Assembly: GCF_024763615.1 (NCBI RefSeq)
Contig: NC_077224.1
Coordinates: 63,870,712-63,934,711, forward strand
DNA: 64,000 nt
DNA from: Phlebotomus papatasi
Taxonomy: Eukaryota > Arthropoda > Insecta > Diptera > Psychodidae
Reading direction: 5' to 3'
Shown here: positions 9,246 to 19,955 of the stretch, one piece after another
How the letters are laid out: every line of letters starts with the position of its first letter
Numbering within the stretch: position 1 is the stretch's first letter
Notes under the pieces: generated by a model
Database searches by the model: none
Told to the model about the DNA's origin: nothing
The model's input: only the letters and a program-made list of their open reading frames with translations
Program-made: the position numbers and the translations under genes

Positions 9246-9988
9246 GGGGGCGTGCGGTACCATACTTACTACTTACGGCTTTATAAATGATGGAAGTTAC
9301 GATAAAATATTATTGTGTTTCTTCTAACATATTTGTCAATATTGAAGCTTTTAATTAATTTTATAAAGATTATCTCGAGTCAACTTACAGTTTATTAGTG
9401 TCACTTTTATTATTTTGACTCAAAAGTATCGCATTCGGGGCTCATTTTTAAGAAAAATAATGCTGAACTGAAAATTTCATCTCCTGAAAAGTTGTCAAAA
9501 GCAAGTTACGACAAATGCTGATTTAACTGACGATATCTTAATGTAATTTAGTTTCTTAATCTGTTTGTGCAGCTAAATTATATCACGATAGGACGCAATT
9601 TTATTTAAAAATAAGTGAAGAGTCCCAATTTCAAAAGTGCCCACTTCCCCCAACCTTTGTATGTTATGTGAACTTACAGTATGGTATAACCATCCCGCCT
9701 CACATTTGTGTATTTGTCTAATGATCCTTCCTCTTTGTTAAGCTTGAGATCTTTTTAATGCAAACTCAAGTGCAATTGACGTGACATACTTGAGGAAAAC
9801 GCAGACATGAATTTTTAAAATTTTGCCTCGACACAATAATAATACGCAAAACATCATTTACAAAAGCTATATCATTAAATATTTTTAATTAAATATTTCA
9901 TAATGGAAACCATACTTGTTGTGTCATTTGGGATTCTAAAACCTAATAACATCTGTTTGTTTTAGTTTTCTACAAGTTTTTGTTCAGA
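9246..9988. other. Intergenic DNA between the Polinton and the odorant receptor
   Basis: No reading frame of note. Positions about 9716-9960 belong to a duplicated segment described separately and probably contain the receptor promoter. The rest is AT-rich with nothing recognised. Confidence 0.6.
9716..9960 (+). repeat. Odorant receptor upstream segment, copy 1 of a 3-kb-spaced repeat
   Basis: This segment resembles 12983-13165. Shared strings include CTA(A/G)TGATCCTTCC, TTGAGATCTT and, near the end, TGTCATTTG..ATTCTAAAACC. It ends about 30 nt before the receptor ATG, so it is likely the promoter and 5' leader region. Confidence 0.6.
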
Positions 9989-11320
9989 ATGGCTGATTTA
10001 ACTGAGTGCTACTCGGAATTTATCAAGATTGAGAATTTTCTCAATCTTGTAATTAAAATTTTAACTTTTTCTTTTTTCCCACGAAAAATTTTATTTGGTC
10101 TTGAAAAATATACCTTTCTTGTTATATGCTTATATTTTTTTGTATCGTCAGTAAGTGGTCTATTCTACCTAAATGGCAATATATTGGAAGTAATTATAAC
10201 TATAACGGTAACTGCTGGTGTAGTGCAAGTTGTATCAAAAACTTTGGTACCTCTAAATAAGAAAAACGAATTAGATGAATTACTGTTGTGGATTCGAGAA
10301 CTTCACAAAGACTATACTTTCGACTTAATAACGGAGTCTGCAGCAAATCATTTCAAAAAAATTCAATTCATAATCAAAATATTTCACAGGTAATTTCCAT
10401 TTATGGGCTGTGCATAGATTTTTTTTTGTAAACCAAAATTATCATTTATAATCTATAAAGTTTCCCGATAAAAGCTTCTTCCATTGTTTATAAACCAAAT
10501 TGCATTGCATGAATGCTACAGAAAATTTCTTTGTGAAAAAAAGCTTTATGCAGAGCTCATAACACTCAAAATGAACTGTATTATTGAAATTCAGTTAAGA
10601 TTATTCCTTTCAGTGTATTTCACTGCCGCTGTTGCTGTAGTTGGATATGCTATCTATTCCAATTTTGTGATTCATGCAATTCCTTGGATACCAGTAAAAC
10701 GAAATGAGTCAAATATTTACCATCATATTCACCAAGCGTTTGTTTTACCATTAATATCGTTTATAGTGACACCTAGCGAATGCATTCTATTAACTATTGG
10801 ATTTTACTTGATAGCGATACAAAATGTTTTTCACGACATGATCAGGAATTTAGACAATTCTAATCTCGAAAACAAGAAACAATTCTTAAGAACAATTTAT
10901 AATCTTCATTGTGAAATGATAAAAAAGTTTCGAATTTTCAACAATGTTTATTTTTATGTCTTTACAATTCAAGTTGGAACAAATTCACTAATTGTAATGC
11001 TTCTATTTTACGTAATTCGTATAGAAATGAGAATTATATTCGTACCACTTGTTATCGGAATTTATTTACAATTTATGTTACTATGCATTTTTGGAGAAAT
11101 TATATATTCAAAGACCGCAAATATTTTTATCGATTTGTACTTAACAAAATGGTACGAATTCGATTTGAGTGATCAAAAAGTTTTTCTGATGATGATGCGG
11201 ATATCCCAATATCCTTTTGGGCTTAAAGCTGCTGGAATGTACGATATTAATATTGTTATGTGTTTTAAAATTATGAAGGCTGGATTTTCTTTTTGTGCTA
11301 TTCTCTACACATTCACTTAA
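9989..11320 (+). CDS. Odorant receptor, insect 7tm_6 family
   Basis: This is an insect odorant receptor, expected to act with the Orco co-receptor as a ligand-gated cation channel in olfactory neurons. Exons are 9989-10389 and 10522-11320 (1,200 nt, 399 residues plus stop). The 132-nt intron has donor GTAATT and acceptor TACAG and keeps the frame; the in-frame Met of MADLTECYSEF is chosen because the preceding codons lack another ATG. Seven hydrophobic segments are visible, including YTFLVICLYFFVSSVSGLF, ILEVIITITVTAGVVQVV, LFLSVYFTAAVAVVGYAIY and YFYVFTIQVGTNSLIVMLLF. The C-terminal signature is clear: WYEFDLSDQKVFLMMMRISQ, then PFGLKAAGMYDINIVMCF and MKAGFSFCAILYTF. Length is typical and no stop or frameshift is seen. 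I cannot name the subfamily. It is the only confident host gene in the window. Confidence 0.92.
10024..10049 (+). repeat. Perfect 12-bp inverted repeat inside odorant receptor exon 1
   Basis: CAAGATTGAGAA is followed after TT by its exact reverse complement TTCTCAATCTTG. It lies within coding sequence (residues about 12-20) and could be chance. Confidence 0.6.
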
Positions 11321-11511
11321 TCCAAACGGAAGATTTTTAGACAATTTAGAACACATCCACAATTACATCTGTTTTATAAATGCGTAAATCACTGTTTAGC
11401 AAGACTAACCACAATCTAGTTTTGACAGTTTTAATTGTATCACTCATTCACTCGTTTGAAAATATATTTACAACAGTTAGTAGTGTATTTATAAATTCTA
11501 AAAAAATGGAT

Positions 11512-11778
11512 TAGGATAAGTGAGACAAATTTTGGCAAAACTACCCAAAGCTTTGGGTAATATTTCGGTCACCTTCATTCCCATAGTTACTTGTCCTTTC
11601 GGAATTCTTCTAAAATTTTTTTCACATCATCTCGTTCATCGAAGCGACACTTTTTGTTTCTTTTTTTGGTTTTATAACTTATAGAATATGCAGAAACTAA
11701 AAATTGAATAAAATTTGAGAAATAAAAGAAATGGGCGAAATTTCAAACTGGCTGAAATTTGGGACAGTAGTGCCCCTA
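11512..11778. mobile_element. Decayed MITE of the TAGGGTAAGTGTGCC family
   Basis: It begins TAGGATAAGTGAGACAAATT and ends near CCCCTA. Internal strings GGTCACCTTCATTCCCATAG, TTGTCCTTTCGGAATTCTTC and CATCGAAGCGACACTTTTTG match the interior of the copies at 37881 and 44253. It carries many substitutions and sits just downstream of the odorant receptor. Confidence 0.7.
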
Positions 11779-11867
11779 CAAAGCTAATACATTGTTACAG
11801 TCACACTTGCGATTTTCAGTATCACATTAGAGTAAAGAAATTGTTTAAAACCACCTAAAGAGAACAC

Positions 11868-11975
11868 CATCATCATAATCATCATCATTTTCAACCGCTT
11901 ATCCCTATTGGAGTCGTGGGTCCATGACATCCAATTTAGCAGCCCACGCTTGTTGATCCTCAGCTACTTCAGGAA
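11868..11975 (-). mobile_element. Possible 3' end of a non-LTR retrotransposon with ATG-type tail
   Basis: Read on the minus strand, a short frame (QQAWAAKLDVMDPRLQ) runs into a tail made of TGATGATGATT repeats. This looks like the last codons and simple-repeat tail of a LINE, but the piece is only about 100 bp. Confidence 0.3.
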
Positions 11976-12224
11976 AATGTTCAGGTTCACTTTATTCATT
12001 TTTGGGTGTTTTATAGATTACCCAGGCGGACAAATGACCATGTGTGAATATACCGTTGAATCATTTCTTATAACGATTTATCATGGTCGAAGGTTTGAAA
12101 AAGGTTCTAAAGAGCGCAATTATCAGGCAAATTGGGTAATGTTTGGGCTCGTTGGAAAGATCTTGGAATTTCCGACAAAACTGAACCGGTATCAATATGT
12201 TTTGAACCGGTAATGAAGGGTTGC

Positions 12225-12565
12225 CAAATTTGATTTTTTACTGACCAAAATATTTGCTGATAAAATTTGATTTTTTACTGACCACATCCTTTATTTTTTA
12301 CTGACCATATTTTATTTTTTACTTACCGTATTTTATTTTTTACTGACCGTATTTTATTTTTTATTGACAGTATTATATTTTTTACTGACCGTATTTTATT
12401 CTTTACTGACCAATTTTGACTTTTCACTGACCAAATTTAATTTTTTACCAATTTTTTTCAAAGTTTTTAACTGACCATATTTAATTTTTTACTTACCATA
12501 TTTTATTTTTAACTGACCACATTTGAGTTTTTGCTGACCAAATTTTATTTTTTACTGACCAAAAA
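12225..12565. repeat. AT-rich minisatellite, unit about 21 bp
   Basis: About fifteen variant copies of a unit close to TTTTATTTTTTACTGACCAT follow one another. Some differ by CTTACC or CCGTA, and a few are shortened. Confidence 0.9.
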
Positions 12566-12584
12566 GATTTTGCCGTAATAAAGC

Positions 12585-12832
12585 GGTTCATAACTGATAA
12601 ATAATTTTTATTCCAAATTCAATCATATTAGTCCTAAGTTTTTTCGGGCAATGTTTTGAGTGATTTATAAATCTGTTCAAATCAGTTGTGAACCGGCAAT
12701 GAACCGGTTATGAACCGATAAGTAATTTTAGTCCGAAAATCAATTTTATTACTCTTAGATTTATTTTGTGACATCTTTCGAGTGATATACAAATCTTTTT
12801 AAAATCGGTTGAGAATCGATAAACGGTAACTG
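12585..12832. repeat. Two-copy tandem repeat of about 120 bp
   Basis: The first copy starts GGTTCATAACTGATAAATAA and the second GGTTATGAACCGATAAGTAA. Both continue with matching pieces such as GTGATTTATAAATCT versus GTGATATACAAATCT. Related AACCGGTTCAT strings recur near 20330, 46310 and 53850. Confidence 0.75.
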
Positions 12833-12837
12833 ATTCG

Positions 12838-12920
12838 AAAGTACTTTAGGATAGGATAGCATCAAAGTTATGAATTCGAGCACTTCGTAAAGCCTGGGAC
12901 GCTTTTCTACCCCTTTTTAT
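12838..12920. repeat. Dispersed repeat, inverted partner at about 19085-19157
   Basis: Here the strand reads GAGCACTTCGTAAAGCCTGG then GACGCTTTTCTACCC. The reverse complement recurs near 19105 as AAAGCGTCCCAGGCTTTGAG followed by AAGTGCTCGAACTC. The family is not identified. Confidence 0.7.
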
Positions 12921-12982
12921 TTTCAAATGAAAATTATCGCATAACCCCTATATGGATTGTAATTAAATTAGATCGGTGCTTT

Positions 12983-13165
12983 TATCTAGTGATCCTTCCC
13001 ACAATAAAATTTGAGATCTTATAAAAGCATTTTTTTGAAGCATCAACACTTTAATATCACAAATATGAAAAACATTCACTAAGCTTAATTATCAAATAGG
13101 ATCTATGTATAAATATTTTGTAATGAAAATCATATTTTTTTGTCATTTGAAATTCTAAAACCAAA
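12983..13165 (+). repeat. Second, decayed copy of the odorant receptor upstream segment
   Basis: Same order of matching strings as 9716-9960. About 165 bp further on, the translated string FPVRKIILYALF (near 13330) recalls FFPRKILFGLEK of the receptor, but the frame is broken, so any pseudogene call is weak. Confidence 0.5.
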
Positions 13166-13597
13166 TATATGAAGTTACTGAAACTTTAAACAAATCGTAT
13201 CTATTAAATATTAAAGAATAAACATGTCAATTTAGATAAATAAGCTAAGAAGTCATAACTTATCAATACACTCAATTAATTCTAAGGAGGTCTTTTTGAA
13301 ATATTCATCCTATATTCAAAACTATTAAATTTCCTGTTCGCAAAATTATTCTTTATGCTTTATTTAATTTTAAGAAATAAAACTTGTATGAATTGATGTA
13401 TTAATTTTTAAGTTTATTTCACCTTAGATGTCTGTCAATTAAATAAACTAGAAAAACACCCTAAATTTTGTTTTATTCTTCACTTCTTACGGTACTAGGA
13501 CCAGACCAAGTGATTTCAGATATTATTTATGTCCAATTTAGTTAAATTATGTCAAAATTTTGTGAAGGATGTTACTCCCAATTTTCCTCCATATAAT

Positions 13598-13668
13598 TTC
13601 ATCCCATTTAGGATTTTGAAAATTCGAGATTTTGGCTTTCGGGATTTTGGCTGCCACCGATTAGGATA
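13598..13668. repeat. AAAATCCCGAA modular repeat, one-sided fragment
   Basis: Contains TTCGAGATTTTGGCTTTCGG then GATTTTGGCTGCCACCG, the right end of the modular element seen complete at 28250-28522. Confidence 0.75.
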
Positions 13669-13688
13669 TTACTCCTATTAAAAGACAA

Positions 13689-13803
13689 TAGGGGAAAGTG
13701 GGACAGATTTGAAATAGGGATTTTTCTCATATTTTTTTTAATGAGGTTCCATTTAAAAATTGGAGAAAAAAGCTCAATTTTAAATCCGCCCCATTTCCCC
13801 CTA
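13689..13803. mobile_element. 115-bp MITE, TAGGGGAAAGTGGGACAG family
   Basis: It starts TAGGGGAAAGTGGGACAGAT. The reverse complement of its right end is TAGGGGGAAATGGGGCGGAT, so the arms pair over about 30 bp. TA is at both ends. Confidence 0.82.
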
Positions 13804-14071
13804 ATTGTGAGTTCGAAAAGATTTGGAAAAGAGAAATATTCGTATTCGTGACTCAGATGTTGTAAAGGGTATTGATGAAAATTTTCTTCATTGAAAAAAT
13901 GAGTCTCAAATATTAATCAGAGTATAAATATATTAAAAACAAATATATTTTTGGAAAGGTATTTTCATTAGGATTTTTCAATGTTTTTAATTATTCTCAA
14001 TACAATAGATTCTCGCCGAAGCCTTCAGCTAATTGGGCATTTTTCCTAAGTTCGGTCTTCAAAATTTCCCA

Positions 14072-14471
14072 CTATTTATCAATCTGGCGATTCTCCGGGG
14101 TGCATGACGGGTTGATCATATTTGTCATATATCGATCGTTCAGAATAAGAAACGAATAACTCGCACTAGGCAAATTTTGCAGGAGAGCGATTTGAAGCTG
14201 AGATTTCGCATGCAGAGTAATAGGATTTTTGTGATTTAAAATCTCTATGATTTTGAAAATAATTTTCTTTCTAATTTTCTCAGGGAAGGTATAGTAAGGT
14301 GCGGTAACTGGATCATTTTCCGTAGATTGCAAATTAAACGCTTGTTTTTGGACTCATGAAATTGTTTTTTTACTTCCTTTGAATTCATAGAATTATTCAC
14401 TGTTTCATTCAGAAACACATTATAAAAAAAATTATCAAAAATATTAAAGAAAATTTATAAAATAATGATAA
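14072..14471. other. No gene seen
   Basis: The only open stretch is an 86-codon minus-strand frame without family resemblance, composition bias or a promoter that I can see. I treat it as non-coding. Confidence 0.5.
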
Positions 14472-14932
14472 TACACTAGATCCCGGCATTATGCACATTT
14501 TCGGGACCGAAAAAAACGCGCGAAATGGCATTATGCATCGAGAAAATTTGCATACCTACAGGGGCTTTCTTTTGAATAAATTGACCGTTGAACTAATTTC
14601 GCGCAGAGTAAAAGTAGTTCAAACAAAAAGATTCAAATGTTTCAACTAATTCAACAATATAAATGCATTAACAAACAGTACATGGCCAGAGTTCTTCAAT
14701 AAATGGTTAGAATAATAAAAAAATACCTTAAAAAAAAGAAATTAAAATTTTGTTCTGAAAAAGTAGCAAAATGTTTTCAAATTTCCCGCGTCGCAACATA
14801 GTATGCATTCAGGCGTATTTCAAAAATGTTTTCATAAATTGACTCCCGATGGTAGGCAAATTTGCATAATTGTGTGTGCATAATTCCGTCAGGTGCATAA
14901 TCCCGAAGGACTTAATGCCGGGACTGAGTGTA
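14472..14932. mobile_element. 461-bp MITE with TACACT..CCCGGCATTA ends
   Basis: Left end TACACTAGATCCCGGCATTA; the right end, reverse complemented, is TACACTCAGTCCCGGCATTA. GCATTATGCA and GTGCATAAT motifs repeat inside. TA at both ends fits a TA target duplication. Confidence 0.82.
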
Positions 14933-15057
14933 CTGAAATGAGTTAGCGTTCACTAAGTGGATCGTCTCTTCGCTAATTGACTCAAATGGTCTTTTAATTG
15001 AATCGCTCAATTTACAAGCATATTAAAACGACAAAATAATTTTTTATTACATTTTTA

Positions 15058-15311
15058 CACTGAGAAAAAAGGGGGTGCGATTAACTTTTTTTCCTCGTAA
15101 CTTTATCACTTTCTAGGTGTAAAAATATATCAATATTTTTAATGTTAATTTTATACCTTTTTAAGTGTAAAATTAACATGAAAAAGGGCAACTTTAACCC
15201 CTAATACACCTAAAAAGCATAATATTTACACCGATTTCGGATCAATACTGCAGGGTAAAATTACATTTCCGGAATGTTATTTTAACTTTTTCGGTTTTCT
15301 CTCATTCAGTG
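15058..15311 (+). mobile_element. 254-bp CACTGAGA MITE, copy 1 of 3
   Basis: Ends are CACTGAGAAAAAAG and TCTCATTCAGTG, flanked by TA on both sides. The interior (TAACTTTTTTTCCTCGTAAC, ACACCGATTTCGGATCAATA, TTCCGGAATGTTATTTTAAC) is shared with copies at 40227 and 47331. It abuts the pogo-type pseudogene immediately to its right. Confidence 0.9.
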
Positions 15312-15336
15312 TAAGATTTTTATTGGATTATTTCTT

Positions 15337-16066
15337 TTAATATTTAATGTGAACGGCAATCTTTGGTGAACTATCAGTTTTATGAACAACAATTGGAGGA
15401 GCAAGTTTGCCAGTAGCAGGCACCATGAAGAGTCTTGTGGCACATTCCTTCGGTCCAGAATTTTTAAGAGTTGGCACAACACGTGAACCTTTCCTGGCCA
15501 ATACATTATCATCTTCTGTTGTCAAGAAAAAGGCACTTTCGTCGCAATTAAAATCCCGGTCTGATGAAATGGTCAGCAGATCGTGTTCTGTGAAATATTC
15601 TCGACAATTCCGAAACCATTCCGTGAGATGTTCAGCAGAACCATAGCTCTTTCCAATGAGAAGGAAATTGGCTTGCGCATGCTGAGCTCTGGATGACGCT
15701 TGTGAAAATTCTTGAACCAAGTATCTCCAGGCCCTCCATCCGTAAAATAATTTGGAATTTTGAAAGTCTCGCATATAATTTTAACGCTGTCCAAAGATTG
15801 TTCCTTGCCGATGGGATGCCAAGCAGCTGCACATCCCAGTGCAGTTCTTCTTCTTGTTCTTATGTAAGCGTCGTTGGCCTGCCATTAGGGCACACTTCCG
15901 GGTATCTGCCAGACAATTTGTTGTACAGTGTCACCCTTAGTACATCAAATGTTTTGGATGCATAGGTTAAGGTAGAACCATCTCGTACACACTTCAAGGC
16001 ATTTTTTAGATCTTCCTTAGAATAAGGTTTGTTCTTAGGATTCTTTTCCTTTGTTCCCTTCGGCAT
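15337..16066 (-). pseudogene. Broken pogo/Tigger-type transposase (CENP-B-like HTH plus partial DDE)
   Basis: Three frames make up one decayed transposase. At 16066-15860 is a Psq/CENP-B helix-turn-helix: YSKEDLKNALKCVRDGSTLT, then ASKTFDVLRVTLYNKLSGRY. At about 15794-15650 comes WFKNFHKRHPELSMRKP, the second DNA-binding segment. At 15665-15337 follow AEHLTEWFRNCREYF, then RDFNCDESAFFLTTEDD with the first catalytic Asp, and LARKGSRVV. Frameshifts separate the parts and the frame ends before the second and third catalytic residues, so about the last half is lost. The CACTGAGA MITE at 15058-15311 lies right at the break. Unable to make an active enzyme. Confidence 0.88.
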
Positions 16067-16113
16067 CCGAAGTAGTAAAACAGTGCTAAATAATGCTATT
16101 CTCGGAAAGAAAT

Positions 16114-16253
16114 CGTCGGTTGCGTCTACCTCTGTCGTATCTGCATTTCTTTTGTGTCACCATTTCATGCAAGAGGGGACGTCTGTATTGTAGCTTGCAC
16201 CGAATGCAGGTATAAAACAAATGCAGATACGATAGAGGGAGACGCAACCGACG
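16114..16253. repeat. 35-bp near-perfect inverted repeat around a 70-bp spacer
   Basis: Left arm 16114-16148 begins CGTCGGTTGCGTCTACCTCT; the right arm 16219-16253 ends GAGGGAGACGCAACCGACG. The arms match at 33 of 35 positions. It starts 48 bp upstream of the pogo-type pseudogene start, so it could be a separate small element or part of that transposon's end. Confidence 0.9.
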
Positions 16254-19084
16254 AAATATTGATTTGCGGAGCGCCCATTTTAGAGCAAAATGTAAACAGC
16301 CACAAATTCATTAATTTCCTTATAAAATATTATTATTTCATGAAAATCGATTTACTCACCTTGTAGGGGAATGATTGCACTTCATTTTTAATTAAACCTT
16401 TGAATTTTAAATATTTTTTTCACAAGGAAAAAAATAATAATTGTTTTCAATCAACCAGCTGTCATTAGCAAAAATACCTCTCAAAGAAAATTTTTAGTAC
16501 AGAACCCTGCTGGCACAAGTTTGAAATGAGTCGATTGCACTCACTTATTTAATGGATAAAAATATTATTTTTGCTTTTTCTCAAAGTTGAATAGTTATAC
16601 TATTTTACTGTGGTGACAATATTGCGGAAATAAAAATAAAAGTATTATTTTAAGTGGATTTTATCTAGTTAGCGTAGTCATGCGATCGACATAGCGAAGT
16701 GTCCGGATTAGCGCACTTGACAGTAGAGTAGAGGGTATAAAGAAGTATCCAAAAAGCGAATAAAACGATTTTTGTAAAAAATCGAGTTGTTCTGTGGAAT
16801 TTGAGCAGTAAATTCGTTTTTATAAGCAAAACAAAAAAAAACACGGAAATTCAAACAAAAATTATGGTTACATATTACAATGGCATATTGTATTGGTACT
16901 ACTTTGAATTTGATAAAAACCAAATGTAATTAAATGTTAATTTGGAATTCCAGATTTTCAATGAGTTTCTCCAATCGCTTTTTCTGTCATAAGCCCTCAT
17001 TATACGGAAATGCAAATACGTTATACTCAAAAATGCAAATACGACTTTTGTGATTTTTAATTAATGAACTGTAAAGTTCATGTAATGTTTTTCCCAGATT
17101 CTCACTGTCATTTGTGCATTTGTTAAAATAGATCCCACAAAATCCCCTAATTAGTGTCCCCCTCTTTCTCTTTCCAAACAAATATGGGACACAACAAATT
17201 TGCTCTGGTTTCTATCGGTGCGGAGGACTCAATAGCAGATGATTTTCCATGGTACAAAAATTGATTCGCTTCCGTTTGTGATGGAGCAGAAAAAAGTCGA
17301 GAAGTATATATAGAAAGATGTTTTTTTTTTGCGATGAGAGTGAAAAATTGTGAATGGAAGGAGAGAGTTTTTCATTGTGAAGGAAGAAAGACATGATTTT
17401 CCCTTTTTCCACTCGCACGAGACGGGAGCTTTTATATGTGAACTCCACCATATAACTTTTCGTAGAATGGAGTATACACTTTAAAGTTGGCAAAAAGTGA
17501 CGGTAAATGGTAGAAAGAAATGTATGAAGGATGGGGATATATTAAAGTTTTCATATATATATGAAGCTTTTGGTGCTGGAGGATTTAACTTCCACCATCT
17601 GTCAATTCAAGATCTCTCGTCTCATAAAAGGTGATGTGTGAGACCCTGAGAGCGAGTATGCTGAGAAGTCATGCGGAGAATGGGTATTGAAATTATCCTT
17701 CAAGAATATGGAGATCACACATCATCCTAGAGACTGACGAGGAAAACTAACTTCCTGCCTTTCCTGTTTCTTTTCTCCTATTTTAATTTTATTCTCACTA
17801 TCCTCTTCTATCATCTCGAAATCCTTTTTTGCTAGAAAGGAGATTTCAGGGGCCAAGGGGACGGAAGTCAAATCAACCCACTTCTTGAAACATCAAACAC
17901 ACCTGCTTCATCTTATTCCTTTCCATCCTTATCTACTCTCTATCAGTCTCTTGGTGAAATTTTATTATTCCAAGAAGGTACTTTTCACAGTAATAAACTA
18001 CCATGCAGAGCATGAAGATAAAAATTTCAATATTGCTACCAAAATATCTCGACCATGATTTTTGCTTAGAATCCAAAACACAAGAATTTCCCGATTCAGC
18101 ACTGTCCATATCTTATTTATTCAAATATATCCTGAAGAAAATCTATTGGCGTTTGGGGACATAATTTTCCTTCCATCTCACCCTTATACATATATACATC
18201 TTTTCCATGTCAGGAAGTATCTCTCTCAAAGTTTAGGAAAGATTTTCTTTCTTAGCTATATTGTCAAGTGAATTCTGAATCAGTAAAGTGCCATTTTCAG
18301 CACTCGACAGTCACCGAAAAATTTCCAAGTAATAAATTCCATGATAAATTGAACATTTTTCTAAAACTTTAATGTTCATACCAAATGTATGGAGGTTCTC
18401 CTTCTTCCGTAACGGATACAGGAAGAATATTTTACAGCTTCTTTCCTCGAAGTAGTGGAAAACTTTGAGTTTTACACACCATCACCTCTCGTACTAGCTG
18501 GTATTTAATTACGGTTAATGCACAAGTTTCAAAATATAACACTCCCTCATTGAACATTACACGAGTCTTTTTTTTTCAGGAAAGATGAAAAAAACTGGGT
18601 ATGAGATAATAAGAAATTATTCAGTGGTAGTACTTTAAAAAGTTTCACATTTTCTAATTAGGTAGAAGAATTCAGAAAATTAACATTATTTAAAGTTCGT
18701 TCTCTAGGAAAGTATTGAAATTTATAATATCTATTAAGTACAAAAACTCGATATTTATATCACTGATGGTAAGAATTTTATATCACGTTCCATTATTTTT
18801 GGATTAAATTATATAATTCTGGCAAAATATAGGTTTTAAAAAGTAAAATCTTATAATTACTTTTATTCTTAAATGAAAACAAGTCTATTCAAAGGGTAGG
18901 TATTATAAGAAATGAGATTGAAAAGAATCTTAGCTAAAATGCTGTACACAAATTTCAACCTATTACCAGTCCAGTCGATCTATTTATTTACAATTTTAAA
19001 TTACTGAGTAAAAAATATTGCTTGAAAAAAATAAAATAGGTGAGAGTGGGGTTGTTTCTATCATAAATAACTTTTGAAAGTATA
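16254..19084. other. No gene seen; mostly unique DNA
   Basis: Only short random frames. A TAGGGGAATGATTGCAC string at 16364 resembles the MITE termini but I find no partner. From 17.2 to 18.5 kb there are alternating purine and pyrimidine tracts (many AGAGAG, CTTTCC, CATCC runs) typical of fly intergenic or intronic DNA. Confidence 0.5.
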
Positions 19085-19157
19085 TCAAATTTTGGGATAA
19101 AGGGATGATAAAGCGTCCCAGGCTTTGAGAAGTGCTCGAACTCGTGTTTTAGATGCT
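19085..19157. repeat. Inverted partner of the 12838-12920 repeat
   Basis: AAAGCGTCCCAGGCTTTGAG then AAGTGCTCGAACTCGTG; it ends just before the element starting at 19161. Confidence 0.7.
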
Positions 19158-19160
19158 ATA

Positions 19161-19955
19161 CACGGTAAAAACTTTTGGACACTGACCAAAATATTGGAAC
19201 AAATTTTCCTTGAAACAATTTTTTTTTAGAAAAGATTTGTACCTTAGAGAAGATATTTGTTTGTTTTAAAGAGTTTTCTTTACAGTAGTACAGTTACAAT
19301 TTTGTTAGAGTTTTCTTTTGAATCGTTTTGATACGGTGGAATGCCTACAAATTTGAGTTGATTCCGTTTTATACAAATATGTTCCAGAAAGTTGGAATAG
19401 AATTTGTTGCACTCGGCTGTTTTGTTCCCACTGTCGGGAACAAATTGGTACATTTTTTTATAACTATATTATTCCTACATCTGTATCATTTGTCCTAAAA
19501 ATTTTCGGTATCCGTGAACGAAATAATTTTTGGAACGAAATTGTTACTCATATGGGGAATCTTTTTGTTCCCATCGTCGGGAACAAATTCATGCAGTAAG
19601 TGATTTCGTCTTACAGTTAAGGCCTATACTTCGGTCGAGATGGATTTCGGTGGCGAAAGTTCATAAGGAACATCAAATAAAAATCAACTTGAGAGTGTTT
19701 TATACATACGCGTGAATGACGAAATCATATGGGAGTGCTTGCAGCAGGGGTATCTAATATTGGGTATCTTTTTATTTCTCCTAGAAGGTACAAATTTATT
19801 CCAAAAATTTTCGGTATCCGTGGACGAGCAAAGTTTTGGAACAAATTCGTTACTAATATTGATTATTTTTTTGAGTCTCGTAAAATAAAGATTATTGTGG
19901 TGTCCGTGGACGAGCTAATTTTTGGAATAAATATGTGCCGAAATTTTTTGCCGTG
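19161..19955. mobile_element. 795-bp element with CACGGTAAAAACTTTTGG ends and internal repeats
   Basis: It starts CACGGTAAAAACTTTTGG; the reverse complement of its right end is CACGGCAAAAAATTTCGG. TA flanks both ends. Inside, a unit with TTCGGTATCCGTG(A/G)ACGA, TTTTTGGAACGAAATT and GTTACTAATAT recurs near 19505, 19809 and, partly, 19898. TTTGTTCCCACTGTCGGGAA near 19422 recurs near 19565. Confidence 0.82.

Larger units (their letters stand above)
1..9280 (-). mobile_element. Maverick/Polinton DNA transposon, left part outside window
   Basis: Seven minus-strand genes form one block: protease, unknown protein, protein-primed PolB, packaging ATPase, PX-like protein, unknown Polinton protein and integrase. 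A retroviral-type integrase together with PolB, an FtsK/A32-like ATPase and an adenain-like protease is the defining gene set of Polintons (Mavericks). All frames are open and all catalytic motifs are present, so the copy appears recent. The left end lies outside the window because the integrase runs off position 1. The right boundary is inferred: the last gene begins at 8906 and degenerate repeats fill about 9020 to 9245. The exact terminal inverted repeat and the 6-bp target duplication expected of Polintons cannot be checked with only one end. No major capsid (double jelly-roll) gene is recognised inside the window. Confidence 0.93.

Noticed and set aside
12225..12565. CRISPR-like or regulatory repeat array
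   Set aside because: The units are contiguous, AT-rich and degenerate with no spacers; it is a minisatellite.
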